Notes: a model not told the origin generated them from the sequence alone. DNA of 11,525 nucleotides from JADJNW01 sp046314415 (GCA_046314415.1 JBKBWT010000200.1:1-11525); one strand, 5' to 3'; shown: positions 1 to 6,910, counted from the stretch's first letter. Numbers and translations are program-made.

Positions 1-105
1 AGCGCATTTGCGTGGCAATTTACAAAAGATATTATACCAAATTTGCAATGCGAAAGCGTAAATTTTTGAATTTAATTAGCTAAAAATCAGCATTTTATCA
101 AATAA

Positions 106-879
106 TTAATACGGTGGCGGCGGTGTTGTGACTGGTGCAGCCCCATAATTCGGAACCTGATTCATTACTTCCATTACATTAGCCGGTGTGAGATAGTATT
201 TATCCAGGAAGTCTTTAGAAGACTCGTATCCTGCAACCGTAGAGGGATCGGTACGTACAAACTTCGCATAATCAAAGAGTTGCCAACCCAGGCTGTGGTA
301 CACCACCTGCTCGTCAGTAGAGCGTTCATGCGTAGCGCGAAAGTCAGCATCAAAAGCATACAGCAATGCAAATTTCAGCATTTGCCAGAACCCATATTTT
401 TGATAGTGCAAAGTATGCCCCAATTCGTGTGCCAGAATGCCCACCTGCGCATTGAACGGCAGATTTTTCAATAAAATCGGTTCCATGCCCGCCGCGCTTT
501 CGCTACTGACGATGATTCGGTATATCCATTTATCTCGTTTCTGGAACATAGAAGGCAGATAAGGTCGGGAGGACAAAGGAATCCAGGCTTTTTTATAAAT
601 AAATTGAATTTCTACATCGCGCAGTTCAGGATAATAACTTAGTGCCAGCAGGGTTTGCAGTTCAAATCCCGGCAACAACACTTTTTTCTTGCCAAATTCT
701 TTTTTGTAATCAACGAAACGCTGCGCATAAAACAGCGAATCAATTTGCCGAATGGGCGTTCGAGTGGAAGGCTTCAATTCTTGTTGTGCTTCAATCTTCG
801 GAAAAATAAGAATAGCGCCAATCAAGAGCGCAAATGGCAATAAGATGGCTAGTAGCCATCGTAGGATTTTTCGCAACAT
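106..879 (-). CDS. Membrane-anchored putative zinc metalloprotease (HELGH motif)
   Basis: This 257-aa protein starts at an ATG and opens with two basic residues and a hydrophobic segment (about residues 7-27). That segment is probably an uncleaved membrane anchor, which would place the rest in the periplasm. Residues 151-155 read HELGH, the HExxH zinc-binding and catalytic motif of zincin peptidases. A downstream HERSTDEQ stretch (about 184-191) supplies E185 and D189 as candidates for the third zinc ligand, as in gluzincins. The last residues are proline-rich and end in PPPPY. The gene stands alone and is divergent from the lipoprotein gene at 1150. The motif is seen directly; protease activity is inferred, because the rest of the sequence does not match a family I can name. 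A structural role for the zinc site cannot be excluded. No terminator is evident in the 105 bases beyond its stop. Confidence 0.72.
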   Translation of the reverse strand: MLRKILRWLLAILLPFALLIGAILIFPKIEAQQELKPSTRTPIRQIDSLFYAQRFVDYKKEFGKKKVLLPGFELQTLLALSYYPELRDVEIQFIYKKAWIPLSSRPYLPSMFQKRDKWIYRIIVSSESAAGMEPILLKNLPFNAQVGILAHELGHTLHYQKYGFWQMLKFALLYAFDADFRATHERSTDEQVVYHSLGWQLFDYAKFVRTDPSTVAGYESSKDFLDKYYLTPANVMEVMNQVPNYGAAPVTTPPPPY

Positions 880-1149
880 GACAGTGGAGGGTTCGTAAAG
901 GTTTTAGGTGTCAAGGTAAAGATAATATTCTTTTTGGAAGTAAGAATCGGGAGAACACCTTATTATAGATTAAAATCATGTTAAGTTCAAGATCAGCGAG
1001 GCGCAGAAATACGAATTCGGATACTTTTACGTTTAACATCTGCAAAAAAAATATACTTCTATTCCGTGACTATTGTAAAATAGTTACGTCTAAAGATTAA
1101 ACACGCAACATTTTCAAATAACCAAATTCTCAACATTTTTTCACACAAA

Positions 1150-2118
1150 ATGAAAGCAATAATGCAAAAGTTTATCTTTCAAATTGTAGGTTTAACCTTA
1201 CTCACTGGAACGCTGTTGTTCAATGCTTGTACGGATGATACCACCGGCGGTGGCGGAGACAATGACGTTGCGCCGCAGGCAAGTCTGGTAGCTGAATCGG
1301 GCGTCATCAGTGATAATGCCCAAGTGGAGCCTAATGCCAAATTTGTGGTAAAACTGCGAACCACGCCTGGCTCCAATCAGATCAAGACCATTGGCATTCT
1401 GGAAGAAGGCGTAAAATTGGCAACGAATCGCTTTACCGTAAGGGAAAATGGTACCGCTATTACCTCCAATAATCCTTTACTGGTGCTCGGTACTTCCAAA
1501 GGCGGTTCGGTGTATGAATTGACTATCACTGCGCACAGCGGCGAATCTACTAAGCGCTATACTTTTGAAGTGACGGATGATGATAACCTGACCGATCAGG
1601 TGACGATTGACATTACGACGAAAGTAGTGGAACTAACTGGTAAGCTGCTGCTCAACCAGGATGGTCCGGCTAAACAGGGCGGTCTGGATTTAGACACTGG
1701 AGAAAGTGTAGAAGGCAAAAGCCCAACCCGCGATACCTCTTACTACCGCGCCGAAATTAATGATGAAGGGATCAATACCGATTTAGCTTTGGATAAAAAC
1801 TGGCGGCAGCGTATTTCTGCGGTGGAAGACAACAAAGCATCCATCCGCTATCCGGGCTCAGGTTTACCAGAAAACTTTAACTATGCTGGTGTAACCACTT
1901 ACGAGCAGGCTAAAGCAGCGTATGATTCTGGTAAAGCCTTCACTGCGGCTGATCCAAGAGGCGGTACTGAAAAAGTAAGTGAGGTGGTAAAAGTCGGCGA
2001 GGTATTCCTGGTGAAGCGTGAAAACAACTACTACGTAATTAAAGTAACCAAAATTACGGTAACGCCGAACGATAATCGTGACAGCTACGAATTCTCAATC
2101 AAGCGTTTCTATCCGTAA
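1150..2118 (+). CDS. Probable surface-exposed lipoprotein
   Basis: This 322-aa protein has a lipoprotein signal peptide: basic residues near the N-terminus, a hydrophobic core (about 8-24) and the lipobox-like FNAC ending at Cys27. The residues after the cysteine are T-D-D. Acidic residues here resemble the lipoprotein export signal of Bacteroidota that sends lipoproteins to the outer face of the outer membrane. A glycine-rich spacer (about 33-36) follows, and then a region about 45-155 that reads like an Ig-like beta domain with alternating hydrophobic strands. The C-terminal part (about 165-322) contains EVFLVKRENNYYVIKV, a pattern I associate with Bacteroidota surface lipoproteins. No enzymatic motif is visible and the ligand is unknown. 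The gene is monocistronic, closed by the hairpin at 2143-2180. The ATG at 1150 is used; Met5 is an alternative start. Confidence 0.8.
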   Translation: MKAIMQKFIFQIVGLTLLTGTLLFNACTDDTTGGGGDNDVAPQASLVAESGVISDNAQVEPNAKFVVKLRTTPGSNQIKTIGILEEGVKLATNRFTVRENGTAITSNNPLLVLGTSKGGSVYELTITAHSGESTKRYTFEVTDDDNLTDQVTIDITTKVVELTGKLLLNQDGPAKQGGLDLDTGESVEGKSPTRDTSYYRAEINDEGINTDLALDKNWRQRISAVEDNKASIRYPGSGLPENFNYAGVTTYEQAKAAYDSGKAFTAADPRGGTEKVSEVVKVGEVFLVKRENNYYVIKVTKITVTPNDNRDSYEFSIKRFYP

Positions 2119-2142
2119 AAAATTCTGTTCATAGGTATGTTT

Positions 2143-2180
2143 AGACTCGTCGGAATTACCGACGAGTCTTTTTATTTTAT
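2143..2180 (+). terminator. Intrinsic terminator of the lipoprotein gene
   Basis: A perfect 11-bp stem (AGACTCGTCGG at 2143-2153 and its complement at 2159-2169) has a 5-nt loop (AATTA). It is followed directly by a T-rich tail (2169-2180). It lies 24 bases after the stop codon of the lipoprotein gene. Confidence 0.9.
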
Positions 2181-2235
2181 GCAGGGTATAAAAATCTAAA
2201 TGACCTGCATCCAATAAAATCCTACAAATCCTGTT

Positions 2236-2243
2236 TATTTTTG
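2236..2243 (+). promoter_or_regulatory. Candidate -7 promoter element (TATTTTTG)
   Basis: This is an exact match to the Bacteroidota -7 consensus TAnnTTTG, about 62 bases before the ATG at 2306 and after the terminator of the preceding gene. No clear TTG/TTTG -33 element is seen 17-23 bases upstream, so the call rests on the -7 motif and its position. Confidence 0.45.
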
Positions 2244-2305
2244 TGAGTATGAACGAATGGTAAGTTTAAATTTTCTATACCACATAAAATAATGGAAACA
2301 GGATT

Positions 2306-2896
2306 ATGAGAAGACTTTGGTTGTTTAGTGTTTTGCTTCTTATTTTTTACCTCCCTCTTTTTGCACAAGACAAGGCAAAATGCCAGATTATAGTAGATGA
2401 AATAGATAGATTTGACAGCACCCGTCTGATCGCGGCGAAGCCTGTTAATATTGGTTATCAGATACCAAGTCAGTTTCTGCTGGATAATGGCAGTAACAAA
2501 ATGATTGAGCAGGGCAAGGCGATGTTTAGTTATACCGAAAATGACACGATTAATTGTTTCTTTCTCACCTTAGCGATGGCTGAACATACCTATTATTCTA
2601 TCGAATCAGGGTATAATGTTTTATTGCTGCTCTCAGATCAGCGAGTGGTGGGGTTACTCAATGTGCCTGATAAAGGCGAATTTGATAAAAGTGTCAATAT
2701 GCGTATATACCAGCATACATGCGTGGTGCCGCTTGATCTGTTTTATGCACTTTCGACTTATAAAGTTGAACAGATTCGCATCGAGTATAAAGGCTATAAA
2801 AAGACCCTGGAAGTATTACCAGAGCAGCAAGAAGCCATCCGCCAGGCAGTGCGGTGTGTAGGAGAAGCGACGGGCTTGTATCCGATTAAACCTTAA
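2306..2896 (+). CDS. Small secreted protein of unknown function
   Basis: This 196-aa protein has a clear Sec signal peptide: MRR, then a hydrophobic core (about 4-19), with likely cleavage after the alanine of LPLFA (residue 20). The mature part contains four cysteines (Cys26, 84, 139, 184), which could form disulfides in the periplasm. Its alternating hydrophobic strands suggest a beta-rich fold. I recognise no catalytic motif or family. The start is the ATG at 2306, which places the signal peptide exactly at the N-terminus; an in-frame upstream ATG is not needed. The gene has its own candidate promoter (2236-2243) and converges on the HD-domain gene across a 29-bp A/T-rich gap. Confidence 0.72.
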   Translation: MRRLWLFSVLLLIFYLPLFAQDKAKCQIIVDEIDRFDSTRLIAAKPVNIGYQIPSQFLLDNGSNKMIEQGKAMFSYTENDTINCFFLTLAMAEHTYYSIESGYNVLLLLSDQRVVGLLNVPDKGEFDKSVNMRIYQHTCVVPLDLFYALSTYKVEQIRIEYKGYKKTLEVLPEQQEAIRQAVRCVGEATGLYPIKP

Positions 2897-2925
2897 TAGA
2901 TTATAAATATTAAAATATTATTATA

Positions 2926-3468
2926 TTATAATTCCAGCTCTTCCCGGTGGGTGTAGAGTACCGGAATAATAAATTCAATTAATTGCTTCAGATCCCAGCC
3001 TAACAACTCGGCACCACGCTGTACCTCTTCCCGGTCAACGGTCGCAGCAAAGCCCTTGGTTTTCAATTTTTTAATAACGGAGTCAGCGGTCATCCCCTCG
3101 ATTTTAGTAGGTCGGATTAAACTGGCAGCAATGATAAAACCCGTTAATTCATCCGCTGCTACAATACATTTGTCCAACAGCGATTCACGCTTTACATTCC
3201 ATTTGGTGTAATGCCCTTTAATCGCATGTGCAATATCAAATTCACGCATTTGTTCTAGTCTTTCGACAATAACATTCGGATGCTGATCAGGATATTTTTC
3301 ATAATCCGCATCGTGCAACAATCCAGTGATGGCAAATTTTTCGCGGTCTTCACCAAAATGCGCTGCCAAAGCCTCCATTACAATGGATACACTGCGGGCA
3401 TGGCGCAGGAGCGAAGGGGTTTCGGTCATTTCTCGGAGCAGGGTTAGAGCAGATTCTCGGTTTAACAT
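2926..3468 (-). CDS. HD-domain metal-dependent phosphohydrolase
   Basis: This 180-aa cytosolic protein belongs to the HD superfamily of metal-dependent phosphohydrolases. From the ATG start the expected metal ligands appear in order: His23 (in LLRHARSV), His52-Asp53 (in GLLHDADYE), His81 and His86 (in IAHAIKGHY), and Asp106 (in VAADELTG). The N-terminus, MLNRESALTLLREM, is typical of this group of small predicted HD hydrolases. The substrate is unknown; members of the superfamily cleave phosphate esters, often of nucleotides. The frame can be extended to a TTG at 3492, but the ATG at 3468 fits the family N-terminus better, so I chose it. The gene is divergent from the 108-aa gene at 3582, with 113 bases between start codons. 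No partner gene hints at a pathway. Confidence 0.85.
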   Translation of the reverse strand: MLNRESALTLLREMTETPSLLRHARSVSIVMEALAAHFGEDREKFAITGLLHDADYEKYPDQHPNVIVERLEQMREFDIAHAIKGHYTKWNVKRESLLDKCIVAADELTGFIIAASLIRPTKIEGMTADSVIKKLKTKGFAATVDREEVQRGAELLGWDLKQLIEFIIPVLYTHREELEL

Positions 3469-3537
3469 ACGTGTTGGAATAATATTGAGCAAAATACTTT
3501 GGTCTTTTTATATGCGTTCCAAAGTAAAAAGTTTGCC

Positions 3538-3545
3538 TAATTTTG
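3538..3545 (+). promoter_or_regulatory. Candidate -7 promoter element (TAATTTTG)
   Basis: This is an exact TAnnTTTG match 36 bases before the ATG at 3582, so a transcript would have a leader of about 30 nt. No good -33 TTG lies at the usual spacing. Confidence 0.4.
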
Positions 3546-3581
3546 CCAAATAAAATTTGTAACTTGTAGAAAATTAATGGA

Positions 3582-3908
3582 ATGGCAGATCACATGGAGA
3601 TGATGCAGGCGCTCATAGCCCGGGATTTTGAATTAGAGTCTCCCGACCAAGTACTCAGCGAAGCAGATTTATTGAGGCTTCTGGCTGAGCAGGTAGCTTA
3701 CATGATTGACTACAAACTCGAGGTCTTGCTGAGTCTGATGTATCGTCTGGACATTGATGAGAATAAAGTGAGCGCGGCGTTGTCCCCGCTTGCACCGGAG
3801 CCTGCCAATGTGGGTATAGCACGACTCGTACTCGAGCGGCAAAAACAAAGGGCTTTTACTAAACAGTATTATAAGCAGGATTCCAACTGGAATTGGGAAG
3901 AAGATTGA
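3582..3908 (+). CDS. Conserved-looking small cytosolic protein, function unknown
   Basis: This 108-aa protein has no signal peptide and no membrane segment. It is predicted mostly helical: residues about 4-16 and 26-58 form amphipathic helices, with LLSLMYRLDIDENKV around 49-63. A short proline-containing linker (LAPEPAN) follows, then a helix ending in LVLERQKQRA. The C-terminus is rich in aromatic and acidic residues (YYKQDSNWNWEED). The pattern resembles small uncharacterised proteins I associate with Bacteroidota, but I cannot attach a function. The ATG at 3582 follows a candidate promoter motif. The gene is divergent from the HD hydrolase and ends two bases before a perfect inverted repeat. 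Normal composition and a complete frame argue that it is real. Confidence 0.75.
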   Translation: MADHMEMMQALIARDFELESPDQVLSEADLLRLLAEQVAYMIDYKLEVLLSLMYRLDIDENKVSAALSPLAPEPANVGIARLVLERQKQRAFTKQYYKQDSNWNWEED

Positions 3909-3910
3909 AT

Positions 3911-3960
3911 TTATAGTTGTTGATAGCTAATTATAAACAATTGACTATCAACAACTATAA
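3911..3960. repeat. Perfect 16-bp inverted repeat between convergent genes
   Basis: The arms at 3911-3926 (TTATAGTTGTTGATAG) and 3945-3960 are exact reverse complements, separated by 18 bases. The inner TAATT/AATTG bases could extend the stem after one mismatch. It sits 2 bases after the stop of the 108-aa gene and 10 bases from the stop of the convergent lipocalin-like gene. It may act as a bidirectional terminator or an mRNA 3'-end stabiliser, but neither side has a run of T residues. The repeat is seen directly; its role is inferred. Confidence 0.7.
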
Positions 3961-3970
3961 ATGAGCGTAA

Positions 3971-4495
3971 TTAAAACTTATTGAAGTAAAACTCCTGTGG
4001 ATTGGAGGCAACCATTACCCCAGCCACGCACATGGTCTGTTCCAAGACCAGTTCGTCCATTGACAAGTGCTTGATATTGGCAGTAGTAACCACCATTTTA
4101 CCGTCACACACACTGCGGCTGCGCATCAGCAACTGTGTACCATCGGTAGAAATTTCCCAGTTTCCAGCTTCTTCAATTTGCGTTTCAGCGCCGCCCAATA
4201 TTCTCGTATAAGTGCCATCTTCGCGGAAGTGATACTTCAGGGAGCGACCATTGGAATCCTGTCCGTTGGTGCCGGATTCTAATACAAAGTAAGGATTTTC
4301 CCATCTGCCCACCAGTGTAGCTTCTGCTTTAGCCGCTTTGGCAGTTTTGGCAGAGTCCTTGCCAGTTGGCGTGTCTGTCGAGCTCGTAGTGGTCAGATCA
4401 CTGTGTGAAAGTTGCTCGGCACGAAGGGTAGAGAAGCTCAGCAGAGCAACTACTAAAATTAAATTTGCAACCGTTAATTTGATTTGGCGTCTCAT
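3971..4495 (-). CDS. Secreted lipocalin-like protein
   Basis: This 174-aa protein starts with a Sec signal peptide: MRRQIK, a hydrophobic core (about 9-22) and likely cleavage after LRA (residue 26). A Ser/Thr/Lys/Ala-rich linker (about 32-58) follows. The rest begins GRWENPYFVLES and contains repeated beta-strand patterns (YHFREDGTYTRI, GNWEISTDGTQLLMR, LVLEQTM). This layout is typical of small lipocalin-like proteins in which a G-x-W motif opens the barrel. Two cysteines (in RSVCDGK and QTMCVAG) may form a disulfide. The ligand is unknown and the lipocalin assignment is an inference from the pattern. The ATG at 4495 places the signal peptide at the N-terminus. The gene is monocistronic and divergent from recO across a 338-bp intergenic region. 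Confidence 0.7.
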   Translation of the reverse strand: MRRQIKLTVANLILVVALLSFSTLRAEQLSHSDLTTTSSTDTPTGKDSAKTAKAAKAEATLVGRWENPYFVLESGTNGQDSNGRSLKYHFREDGTYTRILGGAETQIEEAGNWEISTDGTQLLMRSRSVCDGKMVVTTANIKHLSMDELVLEQTMCVAGVMVASNPQEFYFNKF

Positions 4496-4563
4496 GGGTC
4501 AAAATTTTTATACAGTCGGGTTAAATAAAATCGTCGCAAATAAAACATAATTTGGTTGATCTT

Positions 4564-4618
4564 AGTGTAAGCTTTACAGTAATTTTTGTGTTAATTATTT
4601 TCACAATTTGCTTACACT
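4564..4618. repeat. Nested inverted repeat upstream of the lipocalin-like gene
   Basis: The outer arms AGTGTAAGC (4564-4572) and GCTTACACT (4610-4618) are perfect complements. Inside them TTGTG (4586-4590) pairs with CACAA (4602-4606). The element lies 69-123 bases upstream of the start at 4495. It could be an operator for a dimeric regulator or a structured leader; its role is not established. Confidence 0.5.
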
Positions 4619-4803
4619 TCCGATTTCCAATTTTCTTTCTGACCTTTATGGCAAAGACCGAATTCTATTTTAAAGGATGCACAAAAAATGAAAAGGTTGA
4701 AAGAAAAATTTTTTAAATTATGTTAATGCACTTGAGCATTTATACCTTATAGACTACAATTTGCGCATAAAAGTTACTAAAAACATATTCCTTTCGATTG
4801 TTG

Positions 4804-4811
4804 TATCTTTA
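4804..4811 (+). promoter_or_regulatory. Weak -7-like element ahead of recO (TATCTTTA)
   Basis: It matches seven of eight positions implied by TAnnTTTG and sits 23 bases before the ATG at 4834. This would give a leader of roughly 15 nt. No -33 TTG at normal spacing is seen. Its position supports the ATG at 4834 over the TTG at 4798. Confidence 0.3.
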
Positions 4812-4833
4812 TATCCGACCAAAATCGTGGAAA

Positions 4834-5565
4834 ATGCTGATTAAAACGCGCGGCATCTTATTAAAAACGATTAAATATGGCGAGACCAGCGTCATTGCCG
4901 AAATATATACAGAGGAGCGGGGTTTGCGTAAATACACTATTAATGGCGTACGTAGCAAAAAGGCGCGGATACACGCATCGTTATTGCAGGTAATGTCGCT
5001 GCTGGAGATGGTAGTTTACAACCGAGAAGATCGGGAACTCAATCACGTGAAGGAAATTCGACCAGCACATGTGTATCAATCTATTCCTTTTGATATTAAA
5101 AAAAGTGCAATTGCCTTATTTATAGCAGAAGTTATTCGGAAAACCATTCGGGAATCAGAAGAAAACAAGCCGTTGTTCGATTTTATATTCAACACTTTTC
5201 AATATTTGGACACTACCAATCAGCCTATTGTCAATACCCATATGTATTTCATTGTAGAGTTGACGGCATTTTTAGGTTTTTTACCGGCAGGTGAATACGA
5301 CGAGACCACGCCTTTGTTTGATTTGCAGGAAGGCACCTTTGTCAGCAATATTCCAACTCATCGGCATTATCTTGATGAGCAACTAAGTCAGATTTTAGAT
5401 CACCTCTTACATACAGATTTAGCACATTGCCACGAGGTCAAAATCACTGCTATACAACGTAGAAGCTTATTACAAAACCTTTTAGATTATTATAAATTGC
5501 ACATGGATTTTATGCCCGATATCCATTCACACCAAATTTTGCACGAAGTGTTGAGTGATTCATAA
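4834..5565 (+). CDS. recO: DNA repair protein RecO
   Basis: RecO is a recombination mediator. It binds single-stranded DNA and, with RecR, helps load RecA onto gaps coated with single-strand-binding protein. The N-terminus, MLIKTRGILLKTIKYGETS, is the classic start of the RecO OB-fold (about residues 1-80), including the Y-x-E-x-S/T pattern and TEERGLRKYTINGVR. The rest is the helical C-terminal domain, including YFIVELTAFLGFLP and LLDYYKLH near the end. Length (243 aa) is normal for the family. The zinc-binding cysteine cluster found in some RecO proteins is absent: only one cysteine remains. The ATG at 4834 is chosen; an in-frame TTG at 4798 adds 12 residues that do not fit the family and overlap a promoter-like motif. 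It converges on the LysM gene. Confidence 0.92.
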   Translation: MLIKTRGILLKTIKYGETSVIAEIYTEERGLRKYTINGVRSKKARIHASLLQVMSLLEMVVYNREDRELNHVKEIRPAHVYQSIPFDIKKSAIALFIAEVIRKTIRESEENKPLFDFIFNTFQYLDTTNQPIVNTHMYFIVELTAFLGFLPAGEYDETTPLFDLQEGTFVSNIPTHRHYLDEQLSQILDHLLHTDLAHCHEVKITAIQRRSLLQNLLDYYKLHMDFMPDIHSHQILHEVLSDS

Positions 5566-5577
5566 TCAAACGGCAAA

Positions 5578-5606
5578 GAGGTTTCGCCAACTGGCGACGA
5601 AACCTC
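5578..5606 (-). terminator. Hairpin between convergent recO and LysM gene
   Basis: GAGGTTTCG (5578-5586) pairs with CGAAACCTC (5598-5606). An inner CGCC/GGCG pairing is possible with a small bulge. Read on the minus strand the stem is followed by TTTGCCGTTTGATT, so it best serves as the terminator of the LysM gene. On the plus strand the tail after the stem is not T-rich. Confidence 0.6.
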
Positions 5607-5634
5607 CTTCAGTCACATTTCGCAACAATTGTGC

Positions 5635-6015
5635 TTACGGATTCGGAATCACCAATTCCTGTCCCGGTTGAATTTTATCCGGGTCACTCAAGATACCGCG
5701 ATTGGCTTCAAAAATTTTGTTGTACTCCATTACATTACCGTAGTATTTACCGGCAATTTTAGAAAGGCTTTCGCCAGATTGTACCGTGTGCTTGGTGTAA
5801 TAGCTGTTGTTGGACACGCGGATGTCGGCTACCAGGTCAACCGGCTGTTCGCCGCCAACTCTCTTAATTTCGTCCCAAAGCTGATCTTTTTCATACTGTG
5901 TTTCTACGGTACCCCAAACGCGCAGTTTGCCGTCTTGCTCCTCGACGCGGGTTTCTTGCATATTCAATCTGCTGGCTAGGTCAAGAACTGGTTGGTATCT
6001 TTGTTTTGCTGACAT
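5635..6015 (-). CDS. Kbp/YgaU-like BON-LysM domain protein
   Basis: This 126-aa protein has two parts. Residues about 5-67 look like a BON domain (LRVWGTVETQYEKDQLWDEI, then VDLVADIRV). Residues about 74-124 are a LysM domain (HTVQSGESLSKIAGKYYG, then the N-x-I/L-x-P-G-x-L ending in IQPGQELVIP). There is no signal peptide or membrane segment, so it should be cytosolic. This BON-plus-LysM arrangement without an export signal matches E. coli Kbp (YgaU), a potassium-binding protein. The match is by architecture and motifs; potassium binding here is inferred. The alternative is a LysM protein that binds peptidoglycan after an unseen export route. It is expressed alone: 141 bases separate it from the next upstream gene and a hairpin follows its stop. 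Confidence 0.82.
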   Translation of the reverse strand: MSAKQRYQPVLDLASRLNMQETRVEEQDGKLRVWGTVETQYEKDQLWDEIKRVGGEQPVDLVADIRVSNNSYYTKHTVQSGESLSKIAGKYYGNVMEYNKIFEANRGILSDPDKIQPGQELVIPNP

Positions 6016-6108
6016 AAGAATAAAGCTTTTTAGGTTTTATAATGATGATTTTTAGACGCAAGATTTTTAAAAAGTCACTGGTAAAATACCAAAATTTATA
6101 AAGATGTT

Positions 6109-6138
6109 AAAAATTATTCAAAACAAAAATTATTCAAA
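6109..6138. repeat. Tandem 14-bp direct repeat upstream of the LysM gene
   Basis: AAAAATTATTCAAA occurs at 6109-6122 and again at 6125-6138, a 16-bp period. It lies 94-123 bases upstream of the start at 6015, between it and the methyltransferase-like gene. On the minus strand each copy begins with TTTGAAT, so each carries a -33-like TTTG. A binding site for a regulator is possible; the A/T richness weakens the case. Confidence 0.45.
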
Positions 6139-6156
6139 TATTTAAACCGTTAATGA

Positions 6157-6837
6157 TCAATTTTTCAGAATTTGTTTAGCCGAAAGTAAAATCCAATTCC
6201 CCCGTACTTCCAGGTAAGTACCCTCGGGGAAAACCGGCAAAAAGACATTTTTAAAAAAGGTGCTCGTTTGCTCCCGGTTTTTAGCAAAAGCCGTCATTCG
6301 ATTGTACAACAAAATTCCGCCGGGCGAAAGCAATTGCTGCAACTGCGCAATGAAATCCGGTTCTTCAAAAGGCGAAGGCACGGTATCATCGGTAAAAACA
6401 TCCATGCAGATCAGATCATACTGCGCCTCGCTCTGCATCACAAAAGCGTAAGCGTCTGCGCAGATCAATTCAATGGGCGAATGTAAGTCGGGCAACGTAT
6501 AGCGAGACGCCAAATCAATCACCACTTCATCCACTTCTACTGCGGTATAATAAAATTCCCGTTGCATGGTCTTCTCCAGAATAACCGGAATGCTGCCCAA
6601 GCCAAAACCCAGCAGTAATACTTCTTTACCAGGAATTTTGTCTAAATCAATGCGTTGAAAAGCCGTCACAAAATTATCGTACAAATCAGCATAAGAATAA
6701 ATGGCTTTCGCCGTGCTTAATTGATAACGCCCTCGACGCAAGCTCACGTATAAATGCGGATTGTACGCACTCGACGCACTTTCAAGATGTATTTCTGCCA
6801 AATGGCTCAACCAGATTTTCCAAGTAGGTTCGCGCAT
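6157..6837 (-). CDS. Spermidine-synthase-like / SAM-binding Rossmann-fold protein
   Basis: This 226-aa cytosolic protein has the class I methyltransferase fold seen in the spermidine synthase superfamily. Motif I is LLLGFGLGS (74-82). The acidic end of strand 2 is in TAVEVDEVV (E101/D103). DAY (128-130) matches the D-A/G-x adenine-binding motif, and DLICMDVFTDD (141-151) corresponds to the active-site strand 4 region. The LSPGGILLYN segment (170-179) is the usual post-motif strand. It is shorter than full spermidine synthases (about 280 aa), and the Y-H-E substrate-binding motif expected before motif I reads DLYDNF, so true aminopropyl transfer is doubtful. It lies 73 bases downstream of the GlmU-like gene on the same strand and may share its transcript. 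The substrate is unknown. Confidence 0.78.
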   Translation of the reverse strand: MREPTWKIWLSHLAEIHLESASSAYNPHLYVSLRRGRYQLSTAKAIYSYADLYDNFVTAFQRIDLDKIPGKEVLLLGFGLGSIPVILEKTMQREFYYTAVEVDEVVIDLASRYTLPDLHSPIELICADAYAFVMQSEAQYDLICMDVFTDDTVPSPFEEPDFIAQLQQLLSPGGILLYNRMTAFAKNREQTSTFFKNVFLPVFPEGTYLEVRGNWILLSAKQILKN

Positions 6838-6910
6838 GTATTGCAGTGTTCTGGTGTTAGGGTGTTTTGGCGTGATAGTTTGCTTGTGTTATGGGAAAAA
6901 ACACTTGCCT

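Larger units (their letters stand above)
4496..4833. other. Intergenic region between divergent genes
   Basis: This A/T-rich, non-coding 338-bp stretch separates the lipocalin-like gene and recO. It holds a nested inverted repeat (4564-4618) and a TATCTTTA -7-like motif (4804-4811) close to recO. A 12-codon frame at 4688-4726 is too short to support as a gene. No RNA gene is recognised. Confidence 0.6.

Noticed and set aside
1..105. Possible gene end or RNA at the left edge
   Set aside because: It is A/T-rich sequence with no supported frame, tRNA-like fold or terminator.
2897..2932. A/T-only stretch with partial self-complementarity between convergent genes
   Set aside because: Pairing is a by-product of A/T-only composition; there is no G/C-containing stem, so it is not called as a terminator.
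3469..3492. N-terminal extension of the HD-domain protein from a TTG at 3492
   Set aside because: The ATG at 3468 matches the family N-terminus; the extra residues do not, and a promoter-like CAAAATA lies within this stretch.
4688..4726. 12-residue frame MKRLKEKFFKLC upstream of recO
   Set aside because: It is too short and Lys/Phe-biased as expected from A/T-rich DNA; there is no regulatory logic such as repeated codons of one amino acid.
5629..5979. 116-aa plus-strand open frame
   Set aside because: Antisense to the BON-LysM gene, which has clear domains.
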